DNA from: UBA1361 sp035647455
GTDB taxonomy: Bacteria > Bacillota_I > Bacilli_A > RFN20 > CAG-826
Assembly: GCA_035647455.1 (NCBI GenBank)
Contig: DASRNI010000002.1
Location: 1 to 64,000, forward strand
Reading direction: 5' to 3'
Length of the DNA: 64,000 bases
The notes under the pieces were generated by a model, which was not told where the DNA came from, made no database searches, and saw only the letters and a list, made by a program, of their open reading frames with translations. Shown here piece by piece: positions 42,673 to 50,676 of this stretch; position 1 is the stretch's first letter; the number at the start of each line of letters is the position of its first letter. The translations under genes and the position numbers were made by a program.

Positions 42673-43670
42673 TGCATCGTTATGCAGTACGTCAAAGTGA
42701 CGGCAAACGGATTTTAGCCGGATTTTTAGATTTTGTTTTTGTGCTCGTTCTGAGTATCTTTATTTTTTGGCCAATTGAAGCCGTTGCAGTCACGATGAAT
42801 TACGGCTATAACAATAGTTTCCAAATGGAGCTTGATGCAACGCTGCTTTACAGTGAGCTTTATGAAGGAAATCCTGAAACGGGACAAATCGCGATTATTG
42901 ATGAAATTGATAAGTATCCGAAGGCACTTTATAACTTTTATGTTGATAAAAGACACCCGGTCACAAACGCATTACAACGCGGGTTTTCGCCGATTTTAAA
43001 TCCGAGCAAAGTAGAAACACCAAATAGTTTCAATACCGCTGAAGATTATTACATTTATGTTTTAGAAAAAGACACGGCAACAACACTTTTTGATTTTAGT
43101 GCGATTGATCACGATTTTCCGTGGGAAATTGCTGTAAAAAGTGGCAATGAAAAAGCCGTACGAACTTTTTATGAAGAACAATTTATGACCGCTTTAAATT
43201 TACTCGCTGAACATGAACGGGTTAGTTTCTTAACGTTAAAAACAACGACGATTGCCGCGACTAAACTGCTTATTATTTATTTAATTGCTGCGACTATTTT
43301 AGTCTTAATTTTACCGCTCTTTTTTAGTGACAGTGTTACCCTTGGCAAACTCGTAACAAAAACAACGATTAGTGATGCTAACGGCTTTAAAGCAACGAAA
43401 GGCCAAGGCATTCTACGGAATGTAGCGATGTTTATTTTTAGTTATGTCTTTTTCTTTATGCCGTTTCATCTTATATCATTAATCGCGAGTGTCGTGCGGA
43501 AAAACAAACAAAGCCTTTACGACTTTTTAAGTCGTACTGTCGTGCTAAACAAAGAAACAAGCCTTGTTTTTGCCGATGAAACCGAACTTTTACGCTATCA
43601 GAAAAAACTCGCAAAAATATTAATCGACCAAGAAAGGCGCAAAGCTAAGCGCTTAGAAGAGGAGCAATAA
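42672..43670 (+). CDS. Second RDD-family membrane protein
   Basis: 332 residues, same architecture as its neighbour: RDD TM1 with SDGKRILAGFLDFVFVLVLSIF, a soluble insert of about 150 residues, TM2 (LLIIYLIAATILVLILPLFF), SVTLGKLVTKTTISDANGFKATKGQGILRNVAMF, and a final hydrophobic hairpin ending QSLYDFLSRTVVLN. A charged C-terminal helix (QKKLAKILIDQERRKAKRLEEE) follows. The ATG overlaps the previous stop by one base, so the pair is co-translated and could form a heterodimer. Function unknown. Confidence 0.78.
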   Translation: MHRYAVRQSDGKRILAGFLDFVFVLVLSIFIFWPIEAVAVTMNYGYNNSFQMELDATLLYSELYEGNPETGQIAIIDEIDKYPKALYNFYVDKRHPVTNALQRGFSPILNPSKVETPNSFNTAEDYYIYVLEKDTATTLFDFSAIDHDFPWEIAVKSGNEKAVRTFYEEQFMTALNLLAEHERVSFLTLKTTTIAATKLLIIYLIAATILVLILPLFFSDSVTLGKLVTKTTISDANGFKATKGQGILRNVAMFIFSYVFFFMPFHLISLIASVVRKNKQSLYDFLSRTVVLNKETSLVFADETELLRYQKKLAKILIDQERRKAKRLEEEQ

Positions 43671-43728
43671 AAGCACAGAAAATAAAATAAAAGACGTTTT
43701 AATTAAGCTTTCACGCAAATAATAATCA

Positions 43729-43757
43729 TTGGTTATACTACCACTATGTGGTATTAT
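43729..43757 (+). promoter_or_regulatory. Promoter of the ABC-importer operon
   Basis: TTGGTT (43729-43734), 17-base spacer, TATTAT (43752-43757). The start site would be near 43764, about 30 bases before the ATG, with GGAGGAA as ribosome-binding site. The spacer is filled by the palindrome listed next. Confidence 0.7.
43735..43757 (+). promoter_or_regulatory. Palindromic operator inside the ABC-operon promoter
   Basis: TACCAC-TAT-GTGGTA (43739-43753) is an exact inverted repeat; allowing one mismatch the symmetry extends to ATA...TAT over 43735-43757. It occupies the whole spacer and the -10 box, the classic position of a repressor that blocks polymerase. No regulator gene is adjacent, so the protein is unknown. 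Confidence 0.6.
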
Positions 43758-43794
43758 TATATTAAATAAGCAGGAATACTGCAGGAGGAAAAGT

Positions 43795-45231
43795 ATGGAA
43801 GTAAGACTTGATAATCTTTCGAAACACTTCCCTGGGACAAAAGGCAAGCCCGTAGTTAAAGCTGTCGACAAAATGGATATTGTTATTCCAGACGGTAAAC
43901 TAGTCGGTCTCCTTGGCCCTTCGGGATGTGGAAAATCGACAACTCTCTACATGATTGCAGGGTTGCATGAACCTACTGAAGGTAAAATTTGGTTTGGTGA
44001 TCGCGATGTCACCGAAATTCCACCGGAAAACCGGGGAATCGGACTCGTGTTCCAAAACTATGCACTGTATCCACATTTTACAGTACGTCAGAACATCACA
44101 TTTCCACTCGAAAACGTGCGCCCACGTTTGGAAAAAAAAGAAATGGAAATTGTTGCCCAAGAAATCGCTAATCTAGTCGATATTGGCCAACTACTTGACC
44201 GCAAACCGAAAGAACTATCGGGTGGTCAACAGCAGCGTGTCGCCATTGCGCGTGCACTTGCCAAACGCCCCCAAGTTCTACTCTTAGACGAACCGTTAAG
44301 TAACCTTGACGCCCGGCTAAGACTGCAAACGCGGGAAGAAATTCGCCGGATTCAACGTGATACAAACGTTACAACAATCTTTGTTACGCATGACCAAGAA
44401 GAAGCGATGAGTATTAGTGACTCAATCGTTGTTATGCGCAAAGGTGTCGTCCATCAAATTGATGCACCACAAGTTGTTTATGAAGAACCGGTTGATTTAT
44501 TCGTTGCCAAGTTTCTTGGTTCACCAGCAATTAATATTTTTGCGGGCGAAATGAGTGGCGGCAACGTTAAACTTCATGGTAAAGTTTACGCTAAAGGCCA
44601 TAAGTCTAAAGGTAAATTCGACTTAACTGATGAACGGATTTATGACGTTCTAGTTCAAGATGGTTATAAACTCACCAAAGAACATTACTTCGCAAGTATC
44701 GGTGTTCATTATGAAGCACCAGAAGTTGAAGAAGTTGTTGAAGAAGTTGTTGAAGAAGAACCGAAAAAATTCCTTGAAAAAGTTAGTGACTTCTTCGCGA
44801 AAGTTAAAGGTGTCTTTACACGTAAAGAAAAATTACCGGAAGTTACTTTTGTTGAATTAGATGAACCATTAACATGGGAATATATTTTTGATGTCGCCCT
44901 TGCGGGTGGCTATTATGAAAACTTTGAACACTTCCAAGAAGAATACGGTAAGATTCTTGTCGCGGATGGTGTTGATCGTGAGATTAAGATTGGTGTTCGC
45001 CCCGAAGCGTTCTCACTTGATCCAACTGACAACCCACCAATTAGTGTTGAAGTTAAGTTTATTGAACATATCGGTCGCGACATTACAATTGTCGGTAACG
45101 TTTTAGGTCAAACACACGGCTTACGCGTTATTATTCCGGCTGAACAACGTCATCGTGTTAAAGGGGACATTATTGAAGTTTATCCAAAGCGTTTCTATTT
45201 ATTTGACGCAGATGGATCACGCTTAATTTAG
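43795..45231 (+). CDS. ABC importer ATPase, MsmK/UgpC/MalK type, with inserted domain
   Basis: Energises the permease pair encoded next. 478 residues against about 370. Walker A GPSGCGKST at 41-49, Q-loop VFQNYALYP, signature LSGGQQQR, Walker B VLLLDEPLSNLDA and H-loop THDQEEA are intact. The C-terminal regulatory domain starts normally (KFLGSPAINIF) and ends normally (EIKIGVRPEAFSL from residue about 396). Between about 265 and 395 it carries extra sequence with an acidic VEEVVEEVVEEE stretch near 312-323 and a Lys-rich helix (KKFLEKVSDFFAKVKGVF). ATG 43795 follows GGAGGAA; an in-frame TTG at 43729 is the -35 box. Confidence 0.92.
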   Translation: MEVRLDNLSKHFPGTKGKPVVKAVDKMDIVIPDGKLVGLLGPSGCGKSTTLYMIAGLHEPTEGKIWFGDRDVTEIPPENRGIGLVFQNYALYPHFTVRQNITFPLENVRPRLEKKEMEIVAQEIANLVDIGQLLDRKPKELSGGQQQRVAIARALAKRPQVLLLDEPLSNLDARLRLQTREEIRRIQRDTNVTTIFVTHDQEEAMSISDSIVVMRKGVVHQIDAPQVVYEEPVDLFVAKFLGSPAINIFAGEMSGGNVKLHGKVYAKGHKSKGKFDLTDERIYDVLVQDGYKLTKEHYFASIGVHYEAPEVEEVVEEVVEEEPKKFLEKVSDFFAKVKGVFTRKEKLPEVTFVELDEPLTWEYIFDVALAGGYYENFEHFQEEYGKILVADGVDREIKIGVRPEAFSLDPTDNPPISVEVKFIEHIGRDITIVGNVLGQTHGLRVIIPAEQRHRVKGDIIEVYPKRFYLFDADGSRLI

Positions 45232-45242
45232 AGGCTTATAAA

Positions 45243-46406
45243 ATGAGCAACAAAAAAACAAAGGATGTAGAAGTGAAAAAGGACCAAGTGCAACCAGTTA
45301 ATCACTTACAAGACGATGTCGCGTTCTTAGAACGTGGCCCGATGCAAGTAAGAAGAAACATTGCCGTTCCGAACTGGGTTAAAGTTTTACTCGCTCTTAC
45401 CCCAGCGCTTATTTTCTTACTCCTTTTTACAATTTACCCAATATTTAACACAACGATGATTAGTTTTATCGAGAATTTTGCATGGCAAGATGGCATGGGT
45501 AGTTTTGCAATTAGTAACTATCGGCAACAGTTAAGTTTCTTTGAGAACTTTGACGAATGGAAAGCTTATTATGAAGCTGTTGATCCCGATAAAATTTTCA
45601 CACGTCCGCTGAAGCCGATTTTTTCATTCGATAATTTCCGGCGCGTAATCGCGGACACAGCATTCCATAATGCGTTACTAAACACTGCAATTCTTACGAT
45701 TATTAGTGTGCCGCTAACAATTATTATTTCACTGTTACTTGCTGTTTCGCTAAATTCAATTAAACCATTACGCGGGATGTATCAAACGATTTTCTTCTTA
45801 CCATACGTTACGAATACAATTGCGTTAGGGATGGTTTTTAACACACTGTTCTCTCACCAAACCGGGGGACTAATGAACCAAGTGATGCAATTTTTCGGCG
45901 CTAAGCCGGTTGCCTGGATTCGCTTTGGTTTACCGGAAAGCGACACATTTGTTCCCGCGAGTAAACTTTCGCTTGGGATTGCGATTGTTGTCGAATCAAT
46001 CTGGGCCGGGATTGCCTTTAAGATTCTTGTCTTTATGGCTGGTCTTGCTAGTATTGATAAACAATATTACGACGCGGCGCGGATTGACGGTACAAAACGC
46101 GGACGGATCTTCCGTAAAATTACGGTTCCTTTATTAAGTCCGCAAATTTTATACATTACGATTACGTCATTTATCGGTTCGTTTAAGGCATATCAAAACA
46201 TTATTGCTTTAGTTGGTAAAAGCGCGATCGACTTTGGGGGTACAGACGGCAGACTTTGGTTAACAGTTGTCGGTTATGTTTACCGTTATCGTATCCACAG
46301 TAATACTCTTCCCCTTGCTGCAGCGGGCTCGATAGTTTTACTCGGAGTAATTTTATTAATTACGCTCGTGCAAATGCAAGTATCAAAACGAAGGGTTCAC
46401 TACTAG
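45243..46406 (+). CDS. Carbohydrate ABC importer permease, MalF/UgpA type
   Basis: Membrane channel half. 387 residues, longer than the usual 290-320 because of a basic cytoplasmic N-terminus (about 40 residues) and a periplasmic-side loop after TM1 (NFAWQDGMGSFAISNYRQQLSFFENF...). About six TM segments; the EAA coupling loop is YYDAARIDGTKRGRIFRKITVPLLSP near residue 280-305. GAGGC precedes the ATG, 11 bases after the ATPase stop. Confidence 0.92.
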   Translation: MSNKKTKDVEVKKDQVQPVNHLQDDVAFLERGPMQVRRNIAVPNWVKVLLALTPALIFLLLFTIYPIFNTTMISFIENFAWQDGMGSFAISNYRQQLSFFENFDEWKAYYEAVDPDKIFTRPLKPIFSFDNFRRVIADTAFHNALLNTAILTIISVPLTIIISLLLAVSLNSIKPLRGMYQTIFFLPYVTNTIALGMVFNTLFSHQTGGLMNQVMQFFGAKPVAWIRFGLPESDTFVPASKLSLGIAIVVESIWAGIAFKILVFMAGLASIDKQYYDAARIDGTKRGRIFRKITVPLLSPQILYITITSFIGSFKAYQNIIALVGKSAIDFGGTDGRLWLTVVGYVYRYRIHSNTLPLAAAGSIVLLGVILLITLVQMQVSKRRVHY

Positions 46407-46415
46407 GAGGAAGTT

Positions 46416-47489
46416 ATGGAAAAGAATAAAGCAAAAGAACTTGATTTAGCGTTAACCGCTGAAGAAAAAGCCGTTTTAGCTGAAACGGGTAGCTATGACC
46501 ATGATGACCGCTTTGAACCGACATTTGAAAAGGCGAAAGATTATCGCACGGCGAAAATCATTGCCAAAATTATTACGTACGGTTTCTTAACATTATTCTC
46601 ACTATTTATGTTATTACCGTTCGTCTTTATGATTACAGTTTCGCTGAAGTCACCAGTTGAGTACCAACGCGAAATTTCACAAACGTTAACTTTACTGACA
46701 AATAATCCAACGTTAGTAAACTTCAAAATTATTTTAGGGGGAAATATTGAGGGCAGTGCGCTCCATCTACTCCCGGAAGAATTACTCGATATCGTTGGAA
46801 ACGAAGCACGTCGAGTTAACTTTACGCCATACTTTATTAACACTGCTTTTGTTGCGGTAATTTCGACAATCTTCACGATTGCGACGACAGTTCTCGCCTC
46901 ATTTGCGTTTGCGCGTCTTGAATTTAAGAGCAAAAACTTCTTATTTGCTGTGTTACTCGCAACAATGATGGTTCCTGGCGAAATTATGTTAATTACAAAC
47001 TATCAAACAGCAGTTGGGATTGGTTGGGATAATACGTTCGCTGCCCTGATCTTTGTGCACGGTGTTAGTGTCTTCTATATCTTTTACTTAAGACAAACAT
47101 TCCAGCAAATTCCGAACGAACTATTCTTAGCTTCGAAAGTTGACGGCTACGGTGAATATAATTACTTATGGCGGGTGATGATTCCAATTGCGATGCCAAC
47201 AATTGTGACGATTACAATTTTAAACGTCATGGGTAGTTGGAACGCCTTTATGTGGCCAACACTTATTGCCTCAGGCAACAACAAATTTATTAAAGAACAC
47301 TTCGGCTATGAACATACGATGCGGCTTGTTAGTAACGGTCTAATGAGTCTCTTCTCAAGTGACTTTAGCGATTATGACACGGTCAAGATTGCTGGGTCGA
47401 TGGTCATTAGTGCGCCGCTCTTACTTGTCTTTATTTTATTTAGACAATACATTATGCGCGGTGTTTCACGAAGTGGAATTAAAGGTTAA
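46416..47489 (+). CDS. Carbohydrate ABC importer permease, MalG/UgpE type
   Basis: Second channel half. 357 residues with about 45 extra charged N-terminal residues before TM1 (YGFLTLFSLFMLLPFVFMITVSLK). The EAA loop is ELFLASKVDGYGEYNYLWRVMIPIAMP near residue 235-262, followed by MGSWNAFMWPTLIA. AGGAGG lies 6 bases before the ATG. The MalG-type KSP (SLKSPVEY) is visible after TM1. Together with the preceding permease it forms the transmembrane pore. Confidence 0.92.
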   Translation: MEKNKAKELDLALTAEEKAVLAETGSYDHDDRFEPTFEKAKDYRTAKIIAKIITYGFLTLFSLFMLLPFVFMITVSLKSPVEYQREISQTLTLLTNNPTLVNFKIILGGNIEGSALHLLPEELLDIVGNEARRVNFTPYFINTAFVAVISTIFTIATTVLASFAFARLEFKSKNFLFAVLLATMMVPGEIMLITNYQTAVGIGWDNTFAALIFVHGVSVFYIFYLRQTFQQIPNELFLASKVDGYGEYNYLWRVMIPIAMPTIVTITILNVMGSWNAFMWPTLIASGNNKFIKEHFGYEHTMRLVSNGLMSLFSSDFSDYDTVKIAGSMVISAPLLLVFILFRQYIMRGVSRSGIKG

Positions 47490-47516
47490 ATTTTAAAAAA
47501 AAGAAAGGAAAGAAAA

Positions 47517-49109
47517 ATGAAAAATAAAAAATCTTTATTTATGACAGTCACATTTCTCGCTCTCGGAGCATTAGTTGGTTGTAAAAAGTTACCGCCTCCA
47601 CCACCGGTAGTCAGTAGTGGTATTGAAAGCAGTGAACCTGGTGAAGTGACCGAGCGGACTGAGATTGAATTTTGGACGGGATTTGGTGCCGCAGTAAATA
47701 ATGTTCTTGAACCGTTAATTGAACGTTTCGAAACCGAAAACCCGAATATTAAAGTTGATTATGAAACAAAACAAGGTTATGACAACTTAACAACGGCAAT
47801 TAAACAGTCAGTTAGCAACCGTAAATATCCCCATATTGCCAACGGTTATCCTGATCACTTTGCTGACTATGCAAACTCAAGCGTTTTACTAAACCTTGAT
47901 AACAATAACTACATCAATAACCCGAACCATGGTGTTGATATCGATCGTTATTATGATGACTTCATGGTTGAAAACAAGACGATTATTGACGGTTACACTG
48001 TTGGTTTACCGTTTAATAAGTCAACCGAGATTTTAGTTGCAAACCAAAGCTTCTTTGATGTTGCAAATAAACTTGACCCAACGGTTAAAGTGCCAGAAAC
48101 ATGGCAGGAATTAGCAGTAATTGGGCCAAAACTTAAGCAAATCGCCATTGATAATGGTTGGTTTGGGAAACTCGTTAAGGATGACGGAACAACGATGAAT
48201 AAACCACTTGATCCAACCGAACAATCACTTCGCGACACCGCCTTTGATATGACGAACGTTAATGACCCGAAAAACTTCATTCCCTTTAACTGGGATTCAA
48301 AGTCAAACTTCTTCATTACAATTTTACGGCAGTGGGACAGTGTTTATACCGAACGCGGACAAGACTTCCATACTGGTTATGTCCGTTTCCAAGAAGCCGA
48401 AAACAAAGACAAAACAGTTGCAGCGCTCCAATTTATGCAAGACTTATTTAATGCTAACGTCATTGGTATTCCAGACACATTTGGTGAAGGACTTTACGGT
48501 TCAAAACCATTTAGGGAAGGAAGAACAGTATTAACAATTAGTAGTTCCGCCGGAATTAAAGAAAACGTTCCTAACGCGAACGAATATAAGTTCGACGTTT
48601 CCGTTAATCCAATTTTATACAATGCCGAGCAACCTAACCGCAAAGCGGTTATTTCGCAAGGGACAAACTTAGCGCTCTTCACGCAAGGTGATGCCCGTAC
48701 AGACAAAGGTAAAAACGAGCGTCTTGCCGCATGGAAATTACTCCGTTTCTTAACGTACGAAGTAAATCATGAATTCGGTAAAGGCACAAGTTACTTCCCA
48801 GTTACTGACGGTAGTAAACTTAGCGAAGGCGAAGAAGGCTACGAAGATTACGTCTTATACCGTAACTTCCTTGATAGTGAAGGTGGTACACTGAACGATA
48901 TCGCCATTCGTGATACAGCAAACGTCAACGACGCTATTTACATGCCAGAAGAACACAATTGGATTAAATTCGTTGATCCAGCCTTTATTGGCTCGACCGA
49001 AATTCGTGCGGAAATCGAAAACGCAATGAGTTATTTATTTGATGGTGATACACCAGAACAAGTTATTAATAAATTAATTAATGATTTACCAACTTATGTT
49101 CAAAAATAA
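47517..49109 (+). CDS. Extracellular sugar-binding lipoprotein of the ABC importer
   Basis: Captures the substrate outside the cell. 530 residues. Signal peptide LFMTVTFLALGALVGC with lipobox LVGC, followed by a Pro/Ser linker. The solute-binding fold (family 1) starts with EIEFWTGFGAAVNNVLEPLIERFETENPNIKV, with the typical ANGYPDHFADYANSSVLLNL and VGLPFNKSTEIL. The C-terminal part includes ERLAAWKLLRFLTYEVN and GTSYFPVT. The specific sugar (glycerol-3-phosphate, maltodextrin or other) cannot be decided. AAAGGA precedes the ATG. Confidence 0.92.
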   Translation: MKNKKSLFMTVTFLALGALVGCKKLPPPPPVVSSGIESSEPGEVTERTEIEFWTGFGAAVNNVLEPLIERFETENPNIKVDYETKQGYDNLTTAIKQSVSNRKYPHIANGYPDHFADYANSSVLLNLDNNNYINNPNHGVDIDRYYDDFMVENKTIIDGYTVGLPFNKSTEILVANQSFFDVANKLDPTVKVPETWQELAVIGPKLKQIAIDNGWFGKLVKDDGTTMNKPLDPTEQSLRDTAFDMTNVNDPKNFIPFNWDSKSNFFITILRQWDSVYTERGQDFHTGYVRFQEAENKDKTVAALQFMQDLFNANVIGIPDTFGEGLYGSKPFREGRTVLTISSSAGIKENVPNANEYKFDVSVNPILYNAEQPNRKAVISQGTNLALFTQGDARTDKGKNERLAAWKLLRFLTYEVNHEFGKGTSYFPVTDGSKLSEGEEGYEDYVLYRNFLDSEGGTLNDIAIRDTANVNDAIYMPEEHNWIKFVDPAFIGSTEIRAEIENAMSYLFDGDTPEQVINKLINDLPTYVQK

Positions 49110-49127
49110 TAAAATAAGGAGAAAAAC

Positions 49128-50471
49128 ATGAAAAACAATTTTAAAAAGTTTGGTGTAATGCTCTTAGCATTATTACTTGTTGTTGGTTGTAATAATGGTG
49201 AAGAATCTTCCGTAGATAAATCATCAGAACCCGACACATCAGAATCAGTGTCAACTTCTGAACCAATAACAAGTGAATCAAGTGAAGAAGAACAACGTGA
49301 ACCAGTCACAGCCGATGAATTTGCGATTGCATTTAACGAAATTGCTTTATCAGTTCCATTAGTCGTTGATAAAACACGCGGAACAACAATTTATGGTAAC
49401 GCATATCGTAATAAATACGGCCTTCCGGTTCCCGATTTATCAGATGGTAATGATTTTATTCTTACCACAAGCGGACTCTTCTATTATGAAGATGACGACA
49501 ACGAAGTTTATATCGATGCCCCATACACTGTTACATGGTCATACGTTGAAGCAGCAGGTTATGCGGAATTCGAATTCGAAACCGATGATAACGGCGTTTT
49601 AACCGCAACACCTGGCTATCCAACTTATAAGCCAGAATATGACGGTGGTGGTAACCCATTACACGAAGTACCGGCGAAAAAACCTGGCCGCTTAGTTGCC
49701 GAAATTCATATGGACGGCCATAAGAAGAAAACAAACTTCGATATGTACTTAATGCCAATTGAACTGATTGAATGGTATCGCATTCGTGATGTTCGCGACT
49801 TACCGATTAGCACTTTAATTGGTGTTCGTGGTTACGTTACGGGAATTTTCCCCGACTGGAATAACGCGACAATTAACGATGGTAAAGTCGGCTTCGGTCT
49901 CTTTAAGGTCCAAGATTATCGCGACTTATTTGCCGTCGGTGATTTAATCGAAGCAGTTGGTCAATTTACAGCGTATAACGGCTTATACCAAATTCAATGG
50001 ATTAAGAGCGTTAAAAAAGTTAGCCCAACTGACTACCCAGAAATTGCTAAACCAGCATGGAAAGAATTCACAACCGATGAATTAGCCGATCAAATGGATC
50101 GCGCTGGTGACGACTTGTTTGGCCCACTCCAAGACTATGATGGTGCGCTTATTAAGTTTGACAAACCATTCAGAATGGTTGAAGTCAAAGACCGCGACAA
50201 TAAAGTTATCGATGTTTCCGAAATGGACATTACCGGTAAATATCATACCGACATTTATGTCGAAGCTGATACAACCGACTATCCATTACGTGAGAAAGTA
50301 ACGATTAAACTTTCAATCAACTACCATATGGGTGGTGATAACCAGAAAGATATTCGTGACTTCTTTATGGAACATGGCAATGCCCCGTTCTATTATGAAG
50401 GCCACTTAGGTGCGTATAACGAGTTCGTTTTAGCCCCTTACGGTGGAGATACTTTAGTCTTAGCTGATTAA
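49128..50471 (+). CDS. Lipoprotein with OB-fold-like domain, last gene of the ABC operon
   Basis: 447 residues. Signal peptide VMLLALLLVVGC with lipobox VVGC, then a Ser/Glu-rich spacer to about residue 65. A part with VGVRGYVTGIFPDW-like strand pattern (residues about 222-300: STLIGVRGYVTGIFPDWNNATI, GLFKVQDYRDLFAVGDLIEAVG, YNGLYQIQWIKSVKKV) looks like an OB fold of the type found in secreted nucleases and DUF5689-like lipoproteins. The remaining domains are not recognised. AAGGAG precedes the ATG, 18 bases after the binding protein. It may help capture or tether the substrate. Confidence 0.75.
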   Translation: MKNNFKKFGVMLLALLLVVGCNNGEESSVDKSSEPDTSESVSTSEPITSESSEEEQREPVTADEFAIAFNEIALSVPLVVDKTRGTTIYGNAYRNKYGLPVPDLSDGNDFILTTSGLFYYEDDDNEVYIDAPYTVTWSYVEAAGYAEFEFETDDNGVLTATPGYPTYKPEYDGGGNPLHEVPAKKPGRLVAEIHMDGHKKKTNFDMYLMPIELIEWYRIRDVRDLPISTLIGVRGYVTGIFPDWNNATINDGKVGFGLFKVQDYRDLFAVGDLIEAVGQFTAYNGLYQIQWIKSVKKVSPTDYPEIAKPAWKEFTTDELADQMDRAGDDLFGPLQDYDGALIKFDKPFRMVEVKDRDNKVIDVSEMDITGKYHTDIYVEADTTDYPLREKVTIKLSINYHMGGDNQKDIRDFFMEHGNAPFYYEGHLGAYNEFVLAPYGGDTLVLAD

Positions 50472-50492
50472 GCAAAAGAAGAATCTAACTTA

Positions 50493-50518
50493 AACCCCAG
50501 GCAACCCTGGGGTTTTTT
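50493..50518 (+). terminator. Rho-independent terminator of the ABC-importer operon
   Basis: AACCCCAGG (50493-50501) pairs with CCTGGGGTT (50506-50514), 4-base loop, then T to 50518. Confidence 0.95.
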
Positions 50519-50539
50519 AAATGCCCAAAAGACTGAATA

Positions 50540-50605
50540 TCGGTAAAATTACCCCAATTTATGTAAAGGCTTTCATAAAAGTCGATTAAATCGGTAAATT
50601 TTTAC
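50540..50605 (+). promoter_or_regulatory. Two TCGGTA-type motifs upstream of nifJ
   Basis: TCGGTAAAATTACC (50540-50553) and TCGGTAAATTTTTAC (50591-50605). Each contains GGTAA or GTAA facing TTACC or TTAC. A similar TCGGTATATTTTTCC occurs upstream of gapA (62162), and a CGGTATTTTTAT inside the gapA promoter. Candidate shared operator for central metabolism; the binding protein is unknown. Confidence 0.4.
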
Positions 50606-50612
50606 AATAACG

Positions 50613-50642
50613 CTTACAATTAGCGCCCTTATTATTTATAAT
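50613..50642 (+). promoter_or_regulatory. Probable nifJ promoter
   Basis: CTTACA (50613-50618), 18-base spacer, TATAAT (50637-50642). The -35 overlaps the 11-mer TAACGCTTACA also present at the rplK promoter. AAAAGGAGG lies 8 bases before the gene start. Confidence 0.55.
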
Positions 50643-50676
50643 AATAAAGAATGTAAATTTAAAAGGAGGCTATATA

